Assembly (NCBI RefSeq): GCF_003610195.1
Contig: NZ_RAPO01000003.1
Span: forward strand, 1 to 64,000
DNA: 64,000 bases
Origin: Halopiger aswanensis
GTDB taxonomy: Archaea > Halobacteriota > Halobacteria > Halobacteriales > Natrialbaceae
Direction: 5' to 3'
Shown: positions 54,763-63,778 of the stretch, piece after piece
Layout: each line of letters starts with the position of its first letter
Position numbering within the stretch: the first letter of the stretch is position 1
Made by a program: the position numbers and the translations under genes
The notes under the pieces: generated by a model
Told to the model about the DNA's origin: nothing
Databases searched by the model: none
The model's input: the letters and a program-made list of their open reading frames with translations, nothing else

Positions 54763-57015
54763 TTAGTCCTCGCTGTAGGTTCGATCGTGTCCGAACGGTT
54801 CGTATTTCTCCCCACCGCCGTCATAAAACTTGTTAAAGAACTCGACGTACTCGAGGCGCACAGCCTGTAAGCCGGCGCTTGTCACGCCAAGCGCTAACAC
54901 GACGAGGTGTCCGACGACTAGAATGACGAGGCCGCCGAGCAGCCCTGCGGTCCCCGAGTGCATGAGGCCGCCGAAGATGACCTCGGCGCCTTCGCCGTAG
55001 TGTTCGGCGACGTAGCTCGGTTCGTGGTTCCGCAGGAAGTGGAATGCGCCCTCAGGGTCCTCGTACCCGCCGAAGAACAGCAGGTTGACCACGAAGGCCA
55101 TGCCGGCCTTCGCGAGCAACACTGCGCCCATTCGGGTGTACGAGAAGACGTTGACGATGACGTCGATGAACTCGACTGCTTCGATCGGTTCGCTGATGAT
55201 CAGCAGCGCGAACCCGATGAAGAAGACGAGCAACGGCGCCGAGAGCGGGAAGTCGGCGAATCCAAGCGGAATCGTCACGAGTACCCACTCCGGGAAGCCA
55301 GTGAACCCGATGGGGAACGGACCATCGCTCGCGAACGTCTCGAACAGGAAGCCGGGCTTCGTGCCCGCTGCCTGCCGCGAGAAGATCCAGATCCAGATGC
55401 CGTTGAGCATCAGGAGCCACGAGCCGCTGTGGAAGACGGCGTCCTTGACGCCGTGGCTGAGGTTCTCGTAGAAGTCCAGGATGTACCCGATGTTCAGGTG
55501 GACGATCCCGGCGAGCACGCTCACGACCATCCAGCCGAGTGCGAAGTCAGCTGCCGCCGGCTCGAGACCCTTGTTGAGGGGCAGGAGCTCGCTGTGCAGC
55601 AGGTCGTGGAACAGCACTTCGCCGAGGATGTGCAGTCCGAAGATCTCGCCGTAGATGATCCCGAACAGGATCGTGAACACCCCGGCCCAGATGGCGACGC
55701 CGCCGAGGCTGGTGATGCCCTTGCTGTCGAACTGGGTGGCCATGTACGCGCCGATGGCGACGTACAGGATCCCGTAGCCGACGTCCCCGATCATGAACCC
55801 GAAGAACGCCGGGAACGTCAGGAACAGGAAGATCGTCGGATCGAGTTCGCTGTACTTCGGCCGGTTGACCGCCTGGACCAGCACCTCGAACGGCTTGGCC
55901 GGTCCGGGGTTGTTCTGGACCGTCGGCGGTTCGTCGCCCATCGTCACCGCGGAACCGCCGTCGGTGACGGCCTTCTGGGGCTCCTCGTCCGCCTCGGGGG
56001 ACGGCTCGTCGTCCTCGGCTTCGGCGGCGGGTGCGCCCTTCTGGACTTCCTCCGTGTGGGAGTGGGCACCGTGACGGTCGTAGTCGGCGCGCTCTAACTC
56101 CTCGATCTCGACGCTGTCGCCGACTGCGTCCCGCAGCGCGGAGCCAAGTCGGTCGTACTCGTCGGTCGGAATCCAGCCCTCGGCGACGAACGCGCGGTCC
56201 GTCGTCGCGAACTGCAGCGGCGCCTCCGCGCGCTGGACCTCGATCGACAGTTCGTTCTCCGCTTGCAGGAGGAACGGCCCCTCATCGAGGCGAATTTCTG
56301 CGAGTTCGGCGTCGATCTCCTCGAGACGCGACTCGAGGTCGGCCTTGCGCGACTCGAGTTCGTCGACGTAGGCCGACGGGCTCTTCTCGGTATCGGGCAC
56401 CTCGTGACGGGTGAACTCGACACCGACGAGTGCGTCGTCGATCGGATTCGCGCCGGCGTCCTCGGTCGGCGCGGCCGCGACGGCGACGACGTCGCCGCCG
56501 GTGAACGTCTCGTACGCGCGGATCTCGTCGGACGCTTCCAGGGCCTCTTCGATGGCGGCGACGCGTCCTTCGCCGACGACGACGTCGATCGTCTCGTACC
56601 CCGACAGCAGGTCGAGGTCGATGCCCAGCTCCGCAAAGGGTGCGACGCGGTCGATCCGCTCCTCGACCTGCCGCAGGTCGTCGCGCACGTCGCTGCGCTG
56701 GTCGTCGAGCTCGTTGACCCGCGTGCGGATCTCTTCGAGCCGGTTCTCCCAGTCCTCCGCGAGCCGTCCCCGTTGGGGTTCGACGTCCTCGGACTCGGAC
56801 AGGTCAAGCGTGCTCTCGAGGGCGCGAACGGTCACCAGCTTCTCGGAGGCGTCGTCAGCCCCTTCGATCGGGTTGCCGTTGTCGAAGCCCTCCCAGGAGC
56901 CGTCGTAGTCCGAGAGGTGGACGAGGTTCAGCTCGTGGATCGTCTCGATGACCGTGGGCATGACGCCCTTGGAACCGGCCACCGAGACCTTGCTCATGCG
57001 CTCAGGTCTGAGCAT
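54763..57015 (-). CDS. atpI: A-type ATP synthase membrane stator subunit I (a)
   Basis: 750-residue subunit. Seen: a soluble N-terminal half (about 1-355) of alpha/beta blocks with long helices (LEEIRTRVNELDDQRSDVR), an acidic linker with EDDEPSPEADEEPQ, then a membrane half (about 385-735) with eight hydrophobic helices including FGFMIGDVGYGILY, VFSYTRMGAVLLAKAGMAFVV with the conserved Arg facing the rotor. It overlaps atpH by 14 bases; the start could be the ATG at 57015 or the Met six codons on. Confidence 0.97.
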   Translation of the reverse strand: MLRPERMSKVSVAGSKGVMPTVIETIHELNLVHLSDYDGSWEGFDNGNPIEGADDASEKLVTVRALESTLDLSESEDVEPQRGRLAEDWENRLEEIRTRVNELDDQRSDVRDDLRQVEERIDRVAPFAELGIDLDLLSGYETIDVVVGEGRVAAIEEALEASDEIRAYETFTGGDVVAVAAAPTEDAGANPIDDALVGVEFTRHEVPDTEKSPSAYVDELESRKADLESRLEEIDAELAEIRLDEGPFLLQAENELSIEVQRAEAPLQFATTDRAFVAEGWIPTDEYDRLGSALRDAVGDSVEIEELERADYDRHGAHSHTEEVQKGAPAAEAEDDEPSPEADEEPQKAVTDGGSAVTMGDEPPTVQNNPGPAKPFEVLVQAVNRPKYSELDPTIFLFLTFPAFFGFMIGDVGYGILYVAIGAYMATQFDSKGITSLGGVAIWAGVFTILFGIIYGEIFGLHILGEVLFHDLLHSELLPLNKGLEPAAADFALGWMVVSVLAGIVHLNIGYILDFYENLSHGVKDAVFHSGSWLLMLNGIWIWIFSRQAAGTKPGFLFETFASDGPFPIGFTGFPEWVLVTIPLGFADFPLSAPLLVFFIGFALLIISEPIEAVEFIDVIVNVFSYTRMGAVLLAKAGMAFVVNLLFFGGYEDPEGAFHFLRNHEPSYVAEHYGEGAEVIFGGLMHSGTAGLLGGLVILVVGHLVVLALGVTSAGLQAVRLEYVEFFNKFYDGGGEKYEPFGHDRTYSED

Positions 57016-57334
57016 GGACGTCCTCCTGGAACAGTTCGACGACGTGGTCGGTCACTTCGTCGACCCGATCCCGCGCGCGGTCGGCGAGTTCCGCCCGCTC
57101 GCGCTCGCCCTCCTCGAGGACGCGCTCGCACTCCTGATCGATTTCTTCGCGCGCCTCCTCGAGGCGGCGCTCTTTGAGTTCCTGTGCCTCTTGGTCCGCT
57201 TCCGTGCGAATCTCCTCGGCTCGTTCCCGGGCCTCGGCTATTCGCTCGTCGCGGTCCTGTTCCGCCTCTGCGACGATTTCATCGGCGTCCGACTCCGCCG
57301 ACTGTATTCGTTCGAGAACCTCTGGCCTCGGCAT
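57002..57334 (-). CDS. atpH: A-type ATP synthase subunit H (peripheral stalk)
   Basis: 110-residue coiled-coil stator subunit, Glu/Arg/Ala-rich throughout (ERIQSAESDADEIVAEAEQ, DQEAQELKERRLEEAREEI). First gene of atpH-I-K-E-C-F-A-B. A CATATACG box lies about 35 bases upstream on the minus strand. It is divergent from a methyltransferase gene 157 bases away. Confidence 0.93.
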   Translation of the reverse strand: MPRPEVLERIQSAESDADEIVAEAEQDRDERIAEARERAEEIRTEADQEAQELKERRLEEAREEIDQECERVLEEGERERAELADRARDRVDEVTDHVVELFQEDVHAQT

Positions 57335-57490
57335 ACTCTAAGCAAGCGAACGTTTGATAGAGCGCGTATATGGTAGTTGCGAAAGCCACCCGCGCACCGG
57401 TCGCGCGATCGACGGGTAGCTTTCGATTACCGAACCCCGACGGAACCGGGAACAGCAGACATATCCCGATCCGACCGAAACTCACTCCCG

Positions 57491-58114
57491 ATGGGAATTC
57501 TCGAGAACAAAGCCCGGGCCCGGCTGTTCTACAAGTACCTCTCGAAGGTCTACGACCAGGTGAACCCCTTCATCTGGACCGAGGAGATGCGCGCGGACGC
57601 CCTCGAGTTGCTCGATCTCGAGGACGACATGACGGTACTCGACGTCGGCTGTGGCACCGGGTTCGCGACCGAAGGACTGCTCGAGCACGTCGACGAAGTC
57701 TACGCGCTCGACCAGAGCGAACACCAACTCGAGCAGGCCTACGCGAAGTTCGGCAAGCGGGCGCCGCCGGTCCACTTCCACCGCGGCGACGCCGAGCGAC
57801 TTCCCTTCGCGACCGACACCTTCGACGTGGTCTGGTCGTCGGGCTCGATCGAGTACTGGCCGAACCCGATTCTCGCCCTGCGAGAGTTCCGTCGCGTCCT
57901 GAAACCCGGCGGCCAAGTGCTGGTCGTCGGCCCGAACTATCCCGACAACGTCCTCGCGCAGTATCTGGCCGATTCGATAATGCTGTTTTACGACGAGTAC
58001 GAGGCCGACGCGATGTTCAAGATCGCGGGCTTCGAAGACGTAAAACACGCGTTCATGGGCCCCTCCTACGATCCAGAGGTTGCGATTACGACGATCGGGC
58101 GTGCGCCGGAGTAA
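57491..58114 (+). CDS. Class I methyltransferase, likely quinone-ring methylase
   Basis: 207-residue SAM-dependent methyltransferase. Seen: an N-terminal FYKYLSKVYDQVNPFIWTEEMR, motif I VLDVGCGTGFATEGLL, DQSEHQLEQAYAKF, HRGDAERLPFATDTFDVVWSSGSIEYW and LREFRRVLKPGGQVLVVGP. The N-terminus (Y[RK]xLSxVYD ... WTEEMR) is that of plant/cyanobacterial MPBQ/MSBQ-type ring methylases (VTE3-like), so methylation of menaquinone precursors is inferred. Start ATG 57491 follows a promoter-like gap from atpH. Cytosolic, possibly membrane associated. Confidence 0.85.
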   Translation: MGILENKARARLFYKYLSKVYDQVNPFIWTEEMRADALELLDLEDDMTVLDVGCGTGFATEGLLEHVDEVYALDQSEHQLEQAYAKFGKRAPPVHFHRGDAERLPFATDTFDVVWSSGSIEYWPNPILALREFRRVLKPGGQVLVVGPNYPDNVLAQYLADSIMLFYDEYEADAMFKIAGFEDVKHAFMGPSYDPEVAITTIGRAPE

Positions 58115-58124
58115 GCCCCCTCGC

Positions 58125-58619
58125 TCATCTCGCAATCGCCTCTAGGTCCGCGATCACCCGGCCACCGATAACCAACCTGACCCGGACCGGATCCCCCATC
58201 TCGAGCGGCGGATCGTTCGTCGCGGCGACGGTAAACGACGCTCGTTCGCCAGCGCTCCACTGCGGATCGGCCTTCGCGTTGAACGGCCCCGTCGGCGCAC
58301 CGTCGTATCCGGTTGCACCGACGAACGGGACCGGCGGCTGCTCGGATAGCTCCGCCCCGTCGACGATCACCGTGATCGACAGTTCCCGAACGTCGACGGT
58401 CCCGCCAACCCGGTGTTCGATCGCAATCGTCGATCGGTCGCTATCGGCCGATAGTTCGAATGCCATTGTCGTCGCCGATGACGCGGGCACCCACGTCGAG
58501 ACGCCGACCAGAAGCACGCCCGCGACACAGACCGCGATGGCGAGCAGAAGAATCGTTCCCACGACGGGACTGACGCTTCGATCGGAAGGCCATCTGCGAA
58601 CCGGTGCTCGCCTGGTCAC
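58125..58619 (-). CDS. Type IV pilin-like protein (archaeal pilin N-terminus)
   Basis: 164-residue exported protein. Seen: a short charged leader (TRRAPVRRWPSDR), then SVSPVVGTILLLAIAV, the archaeal prepilin-type hydrophobic segment normally processed by PibD/prepilin peptidase, followed by a beta-rich extracellular domain. GTG start at 58619, 22 bases after a clear GTTTATATAG box. Its role (surface pilus or adhesin component) is inferred. Monocistronic and convergent with the methyltransferase gene. Confidence 0.85.
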   Translation of the reverse strand: MTRRAPVRRWPSDRSVSPVVGTILLLAIAVCVAGVLLVGVSTWVPASSATTMAFELSADSDRSTIAIEHRVGGTVDVRELSITVIVDGAELSEQPPVPFVGATGYDGAPTGPFNAKADPQWSAGERASFTVAATNDPPLEMGDPVRVRLVIGGRVIADLEAIAR

Positions 58620-58640
58620 GCCGGGTTTGGTTGCGGTTTA

Positions 58641-58650
58641 CTATATAAAC
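58641..58650 (-). promoter_or_regulatory. TATA-like box for the pilin gene
   Basis: GTTTATATAG on the minus strand ends 22 bases before the GTG start at 58619, one of the strongest boxes in the window. Confidence 0.65.
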
Positions 58651-58723
58651 AGTCGGATCGAAACGGCGATTCGAACTCCCGTCTCGCAGTACGAAGTAAC
58701 GAACCGAGAGGGGCGGTCGGTAA

Positions 58724-59992
58724 CTACTCGTCGGCGTCCGAAGGCGAAACGGTCGCGTTGAGGATTCCGGACGACGTCTCAGTCTGCAATTCGTACTCGT
58801 CGCTCGGCGGGATGATCCAGCGCGTCCCGTCATCGGCATCGGTCGTCCCGATTTCGACCCCGTCGATCGAGATCGTCGCCGATTCCGGCTCGTCCAGCGA
58901 ATCGGTAACGGTCACCTCGACGGGGCCGTTCGCGGGCGTTTCGTTGAGCGAGAGTTCGAGACCGTTGCCTGCGTACATCCGCTCATTGGTTACGGGCAGT
59001 GAACCGATCGAGAGCTTCTGAATCTCGTGATAGACGTTGCCCGTTCCAGCGTCGAGGTGGATCTCGAGCGTACCGTGATTGTGGAAGTACTCGATCGAGT
59101 AGAATCCGCGTTCAGCGCTGTGAGCCTGCATATTCGGGAACGGATCACTGATCGACTCCGAAGCCCACGGATACAGTTCGTCTGCGCGGTCGATCGATTC
59201 GTATTCCTCGAACTGATCCGGCTGAGTAAGGTCACGGTTGTCGAACCGAACCGTCTCGGAAAGGTAGTTTCCGCCGTCCACCATCGAAAGTCGATAGCCG
59301 TTCTGCGAGGTCTCAAGGCGCACCGAACTGGGCTCCGTCGCCGGATATTGTAGTGCAGTGGCGAGGTCGGTACGAATCGCGGTGCGGCGGAAGTCGAGGA
59401 CAGCCCGATCAGCGCCCAGGTTCGAGTTCGAAAGCGAATAATCATTTGTCCGGTATGATTTCGCTTCGAGATCGGCGATCGCACCGTCGAGTATCTCTGC
59501 CTTCTGGTAGTTTCGGGCAATCGTGCCAAGAACCTCAGCTGTCGATCGTTCGCCGTTAGCGTGTGCACGGACAGCCTCTCGTTCACTCTGCTCTAAGGTA
59601 TCGACCTGATCCTGAATTCGGGAGTAAGCTGTCTCGATCATCTCAACCCGTTCGTCAGGGGTCGCATCTTCGAACTCGCTATCGGCGAGGACATACTGCT
59701 CGTGATCGATCCGGAGGCCGTCGTCTGCGCTCGCGAGCGCCGCGCCGAGATCCGGCTTGTATTCGACGTGATCTTCTCGAACGTCACCAGCGAGTGGAAG
59801 CCGATTCGTTGTGTTCTCAATTTCGACTGGAGTTGATTGCGTCTCCGCCGTCTCTTGTTGGAGAGCAGGGAGTGTAGCGGACCCGTCCCGAACATGCTCG
59901 GTGTCAGTAGCCAACATCGCGCTACCGACCGTCGTCGCGGGAAGCGAGAGGACGAGTACCAACGCGAGGAGGGCAGGAATCGCGCGGTTCAT
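58724..59992 (-). CDS. Secreted haloarchaeal protein of unknown function (DUF7096-like)
   Basis: 422 residues. Seen: an N-terminal signal (RAIPALLALVLVLSLPATTV), a helical middle (about 85-185; ERVEMIETAYSRIQDQVDTLEQSEREAVRAHANGE in two parts) and a beta-rich C-terminal part (about 200-420). No catalytic motif. The family seems specific to haloarchaea. It faces a membrane-anchored HTH regulator on the opposite strand (191 bases between starts), an arrangement that suggests a sensing pair. Cell-surface or secreted. Confidence 0.7.
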   Translation of the reverse strand: MNRAIPALLALVLVLSLPATTVGSAMLATDTEHVRDGSATLPALQQETAETQSTPVEIENTTNRLPLAGDVREDHVEYKPDLGAALASADDGLRIDHEQYVLADSEFEDATPDERVEMIETAYSRIQDQVDTLEQSEREAVRAHANGERSTAEVLGTIARNYQKAEILDGAIADLEAKSYRTNDYSLSNSNLGADRAVLDFRRTAIRTDLATALQYPATEPSSVRLETSQNGYRLSMVDGGNYLSETVRFDNRDLTQPDQFEEYESIDRADELYPWASESISDPFPNMQAHSAERGFYSIEYFHNHGTLEIHLDAGTGNVYHEIQKLSIGSLPVTNERMYAGNGLELSLNETPANGPVEVTVTDSLDEPESATISIDGVEIGTTDADDGTRWIIPPSDEYELQTETSSGILNATVSPSDADE

Positions 59993-60183
59993 CGTCCTAC
60001 CGTATGTACTCCTGATATAAAAGCAGGTCGCACCAGTTGTACTCTTGCTTCTCCAGTTTTAGCGGTCGAATACGGCAAATAAGTGACTGGTATTTACGTT
60101 TTACGGCGTTTCACACGAGGAGGAGACGTTTTATTCGTCGATGGAAAGGGTTTTTTTCTCGGGGAAACCACCCGTTGGTACGC

Positions 60184-61494
60184 ATGCGGTTACTCCCCGC
60201 CGTTACGCTTGCCCTCACTGTCCTCCTCGCGACGGCTGCTTTCGGGCCAGTTGCCGTCGCATCGACGGCTTCGACTACCGGAGCCGACGACCACACACCG
60301 ACCACTATCGATCGATCTCTCTTGCAATCTCTTCCGATCGACCAATCGACCGCGGACACGACTCAGTTCCAGTCACAGCAACCAATCATCCAAGAGCAAG
60401 AACCGCTTCCCGCAGCCGATCCGAAACAGATCATTCGGTTGAACGTCTCCGAAAAGGGTGACGTTCGATGGACGATCGAAAGTCGGTTCATCGTAACCGG
60501 CGAAGATGATATCGAGACCCTCGAGGAGTATGCGGATGCTATCAGACGCGGCGATGAGGACACTCGGTACGACGCACAACTGTTCGAACCGTACGTCTCG
60601 CAAGCCGAAGCATCGACCGGTCGTGAGATGACGATCGAAAATGCAAAGCTGGCGGATCCTGAATTCCGCACGCTCGACGAAGAACACGCTAGTACCGAAG
60701 GCGATGAGGAAACACAGATTGGCGTCATCGCATACTCGTTTACATGGACGAACTTCGCGAGCGTCGACGGGGACCGGATCTACTTCGGTGATGCGTTCCA
60801 AGCAACCGACGAAGAGAATGAGGTTTGGCTCTCGCTATACGATGGACAACGGCTCGTCGTCGAGACACCTCAAAATTATGCGCTCGAGACCCCGTCGTCG
60901 CTATCATGGGACGGGCCCCATCAGTTCGAAGCCAGTGAACTCGAGATCGTCTTCCTCAGAGGATCGACCGGACCGTCATCGCCCGTGCCGAGTTCAGTAT
61001 GGTTGGTGGGTTTGATCGGCGTGATTTTGATTGCAGCCGGACTTGGCGGGTATCTGGCGTATCGCTACGCACAGCGGTCGGAGTCAATCGGAATTCCCCT
61101 CGATCCAGGACGAGTCACCGACGAAATCACGGTCAGAAGGCCTGAAGATCAGGTGACATCCGATTCGGCAGCTACCGATCCTGAAACGAGCGATTCTGCA
61201 CACAGGAACGATACCGGATCACCGGAGCCACCTAGTACACAGTTCGAATACGAGGAGTCCGACGACGATATCGACCCCGAACTGTTGAGCGACGAGGAGC
61301 GCGTCCACCGGATGCTCAAGCGAAACGGCGGACGGATGAAACAGGCGACGATCGTCAAAGAAACGGGCTGGTCGAATGCGAAAGTCTCGCAGTTGCTCTC
61401 GCAGATGGACGACGACGGCGAGATCGAAAAGCTACGGATCGGTCGGGAGAACCTCATCACGCTCCCCGAAGTCGATCCGACGGAAGTCGATTAA
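60184..61494 (+). CDS. Membrane-anchored HTH regulator with extracellular domain (DUF7345/7343-like)
   Basis: 436 residues. Seen: an N-terminal signal, an extracellular beta-rich domain (about 75-265; ADPKQIIRLNVSEKGDVRWTIES), one TM helix at about 272-294 (SVWLVGLIGVILIAAGLGGYL), an acidic linker, and a C-terminal winged helix (about 368-430; EERVHRMLKRNGGRMKQATIV, then SNAKVSQLLSQMDDDGEIEKL). A one-component sensor-regulator: ligand outside, DNA inside. The divergent secreted-protein gene 191 bases away is a likely target or partner (inference from layout). ATG at 60184. Confidence 0.85.
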   Translation: MRLLPAVTLALTVLLATAAFGPVAVASTASTTGADDHTPTTIDRSLLQSLPIDQSTADTTQFQSQQPIIQEQEPLPAADPKQIIRLNVSEKGDVRWTIESRFIVTGEDDIETLEEYADAIRRGDEDTRYDAQLFEPYVSQAEASTGREMTIENAKLADPEFRTLDEEHASTEGDEETQIGVIAYSFTWTNFASVDGDRIYFGDAFQATDEENEVWLSLYDGQRLVVETPQNYALETPSSLSWDGPHQFEASELEIVFLRGSTGPSSPVPSSVWLVGLIGVILIAAGLGGYLAYRYAQRSESIGIPLDPGRVTDEITVRRPEDQVTSDSAATDPETSDSAHRNDTGSPEPPSTQFEYEESDDDIDPELLSDEERVHRMLKRNGGRMKQATIVKETGWSNAKVSQLLSQMDDDGEIEKLRIGRENLITLPEVDPTEVD

Positions 61495-61540
61495 TCGCCG
61501 GTCCGGAGTGATTCCGAGTCCGGCCTCGAGATATTCGCAG

Positions 61541-62338
61541 TTAGTTCTCGCTCGCGTTCGAATCGTCCTCGGTGGTCGTCGCTGACTCCGTCCCCTCTCG
61601 ATCGTCGCCGTCATCGTCGGAATCCGCACTCGACTCGGGGTTGAAGTAGATCTCCGTCCCGACGGAGTCGTAGATGTCGTCCCAGTCCTTGTCCTCGTCC
61701 ATCAGGAAGACCTCGACGGTCAGTGGCCCCTCGCCGAACGCTTCGATGCCGGCCGGTCGAACCTCGATGTGGAACGTGCCGTTCTCCGCCATGCGGACGT
61801 GCTCCGTTCGCTCGACGATCTTCTGTTCGTCCTCGTTGATCTTGACGAAGAAGTACGGTTCGCCGACCACGTCACCGTGCTCCGCCGGATCGACGCGCTC
61901 CATGCTCGTGTTGACGACGACCTCGAGATTGAAGTTCGAGTAGCCCTCGCCGTCGGCCGCGGGTTCCGTGTCGACGAACTCGACGCTCTCGATTCGGTCC
62001 TCGCGTTTGTCTTCCAGCGGCCGGTTCGGCTCTTCCGGCGGGTACCACTCCGCGTCCGCCGTGTTATCGGCTTCGTCGCCGGTCGCGTTCTCCTCCTCTG
62101 TCTCGTTCGTCGGGTCGTCAGTGTCGGCCGTCCCCTCGTCGCTCAACTCGTCGTCCGGACTCGTCGACTCGTTTTCGTCCTCGGTTTCGTTCGTCTCGGT
62201 ACCCCCGACGGACTCGTTCTCGAGGTCCGCCGTCTCGTTCGATTGGCTCTCGGTGACGCCCTCGAGGGCGCTACAGCCCGAAAGGGCGACCATCAGTGCG
62301 ACTGCGACCACAGCGAGCGTTCGGACGTTGAATCGCAT
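61541..62338 (-). CDS. Putative lipoprotein with acidic Thr/Glu-rich linker
   Basis: 265 residues. Seen: a signal and lipobox (ALMVALSGC, Cys22), a long Asn/Glu/Thr-rich low-complexity stretch (about 25-95, many N-E-T/S sequons), then a globular domain (about 100-240; VEFVDTEPAADGEGYSNFNLEVVV, GEPYFFVKINEDEQ, FHIEVRPAGIEAFGEGPLTVEVFL) and an acidic tail. A surface protein, function unknown. ATG at 62338; a longer start is possible but the lipobox then loses its position. Confidence 0.65.
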   Translation of the reverse strand: MRFNVRTLAVVAVALMVALSGCSALEGVTESQSNETADLENESVGGTETNETEDENESTSPDDELSDEGTADTDDPTNETEEENATGDEADNTADAEWYPPEEPNRPLEDKREDRIESVEFVDTEPAADGEGYSNFNLEVVVNTSMERVDPAEHGDVVGEPYFFVKINEDEQKIVERTEHVRMAENGTFHIEVRPAGIEAFGEGPLTVEVFLMDEDKDWDDIYDSVGTEIYFNPESSADSDDDGDDREGTESATTTEDDSNASEN

Positions 62339-62564
62339 CGTAGTCGCTCGTAGCGGAAACGGCGCCATTATTACAACCTCGATAAGCGTCATCCGGGACA
62401 CCATCGAGAACCGGCAGGAGGAGCCCCGAGAATCGAATTTTTCGTCCGGTTGAGCGCAGCGGAACGGTCGTTGCGCGGCGGACAATCGAGATATCTCAAC
62501 TATAACCCTCGTTCTAGCACCAGTTTCTCGAGCGTAATCGCGAGTGTGCGTCGCCCATTACTGT

Positions 62565-62683
62565 TCCAAAAATCTGCACCAAAAAGCCGCCCGTTCGCTC
62601 CGCTCACTCGCGGTGCAACCACTACGCTAGCGGCGTCCGTTCGACGACCTGCCCGTCGTAACTCGGGTACTGCTCGACGATTT
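62565..62683. repeat. Direct repeat, copy 1 (downstream of the radical SAM gene)
   Basis: 119 bases identical to 62726-62844 except one base, in the same orientation, 161 bases apart. This copy contains a dead duplicate of the last 62 bases of the radical SAM coding region (62622-62683) plus the following noncoding bases. Between the copies are 42 unique bases. Confidence 0.9.
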
Positions 62684-62725
62684 ACGCGCACCTTTTTCTC
62701 GTCGGGTTCGCTCCGCTCACCCTCC

Positions 62726-62844
62726 TCCAAAAATCTGCACCAAAAAGCCGCTCGTTCGCTCCGCTCACTCGCGGTGCAACCACTACGCTAGCGGCGTCCG
62801 TTCGACGACCTGCCCGTCGTAACTCGGGTACTGCTCGACGATTT
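62726..62844. repeat. Direct repeat, copy 2 (overlaps the radical SAM gene 3' end)
   Basis: This copy includes the authentic C-terminal codons (62783-62844), so the gene end was duplicated to give copy 1. The near identity indicates a recent event. Confidence 0.9.
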
Positions 62845-63778
62845 CGCCGTCCTCGAGGTCGCCTTCCTCGATCATCTCCTCTAAGAGCCACCAGGCGACC
62901 TCGACGTGGTTCGACTTGACGGTGTAGAACTCCTCGGGGACGCCCAATTCTTCGAAGCGTTCGGGATCAGCGTACGTTTTCCCGTAGACGAGGGTGCCGT
63001 CGTCGGTAACGTCGTCGAACTCGCGGCGGACGTTGCGGGCCATGCGCTTCAGCCGACGGCGGTGCTGGGCGGCGTCCTTGAACACCGAGGTACAGAAGTA
63101 GACCTGCTCGTGATCGCCCATCACCTCGAGGATTTCCTCCCGCGACCCGTCGACGGCGCTCATGTGATCTTCCTTGAGTTCGAAGCCTTGCTCCTGCATT
63201 CGGCGGTAGTTGCCCTGGGACATCTCGAACTCGTTGACGTTACAGAAGTCGGCGGCGCCCTCGTCCAAGAACTCGAGGAATTCCTCTTCGGCCCGAATAC
63301 CCGGAATCTCGAAGGCGGGCGTGAGCCCCTCTTCGCGGGCGATGTACAGAATCTCCTCCCATTCGGTGCCGTGGAGGTCGCCCCACTGTTCGTAGGGCGG
63401 GTGGAACCGGATTTCGTCGAGTCCGGCCTCTGAGAGGCGGCGCATGTTCTCGCGGCCGCCGGTGATGCCGGTGTAGAGGTGGGTGTGGTGGTCCTCGCCG
63501 AACTCCTCTTTGAGCAGGGAGAGGTAGTGGCAGGTTCGGTCCAGCGCCTCCTGGGGCTCGCCGCCGGTGATCGAGGTGCCCAGAGCGTCCATCCGCTTTG
63601 CCTCGGCGATGACGTCCTGGTCGTCCTCGACCCGTCGCTCGTTGGCGTAGACGTCGGTGACGTTCTTGCGGTTCTCGCCGAGCGGGCAGTAGAAGCAGTC
63701 GCGCTGGTCGCAGTAACCGTAGACGAACAGGACCATCTTGCCGCCTTTCGCGCACTGCTCACAGCCCTTTGAGATCAT
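62783..63778 (-). CDS. Radical SAM protein
   Basis: 331-residue radical SAM-fold protein of unknown substrate. Seen: N-terminal CEQC, then LFVYGYCDQRDCFYCPLGEN, where the cluster cysteines are spaced C-x4-C-x2-C rather than the canonical C-x3-C-x2-C. A barrel follows with GTSITGGEPQEAL, the GGE motif contacting SAM, and IRFHPPYEQW, ADFCNVNEFEMSQGNY. The C-terminal region has no added cluster. A family conserved in archaea, function undefined. The last 62 bases lie in a repeated sequence. ATG at 63778; the remaining 222 bases to the window end hold nothing recognised. Confidence 0.85.
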   Translation of the reverse strand: MISKGCEQCAKGGKMVLFVYGYCDQRDCFYCPLGENRKNVTDVYANERRVEDDQDVIAEAKRMDALGTSITGGEPQEALDRTCHYLSLLKEEFGEDHHTHLYTGITGGRENMRRLSEAGLDEIRFHPPYEQWGDLHGTEWEEILYIAREEGLTPAFEIPGIRAEEEFLEFLDEGAADFCNVNEFEMSQGNYRRMQEQGFELKEDHMSAVDGSREEILEVMGDHEQVYFCTSVFKDAAQHRRRLKRMARNVRREFDDVTDDGTLVYGKTYADPERFEELGVPEEFYTVKSNHVEVAWWLLEEMIEEGDLEDGEIVEQYPSYDGQVVERTPLA

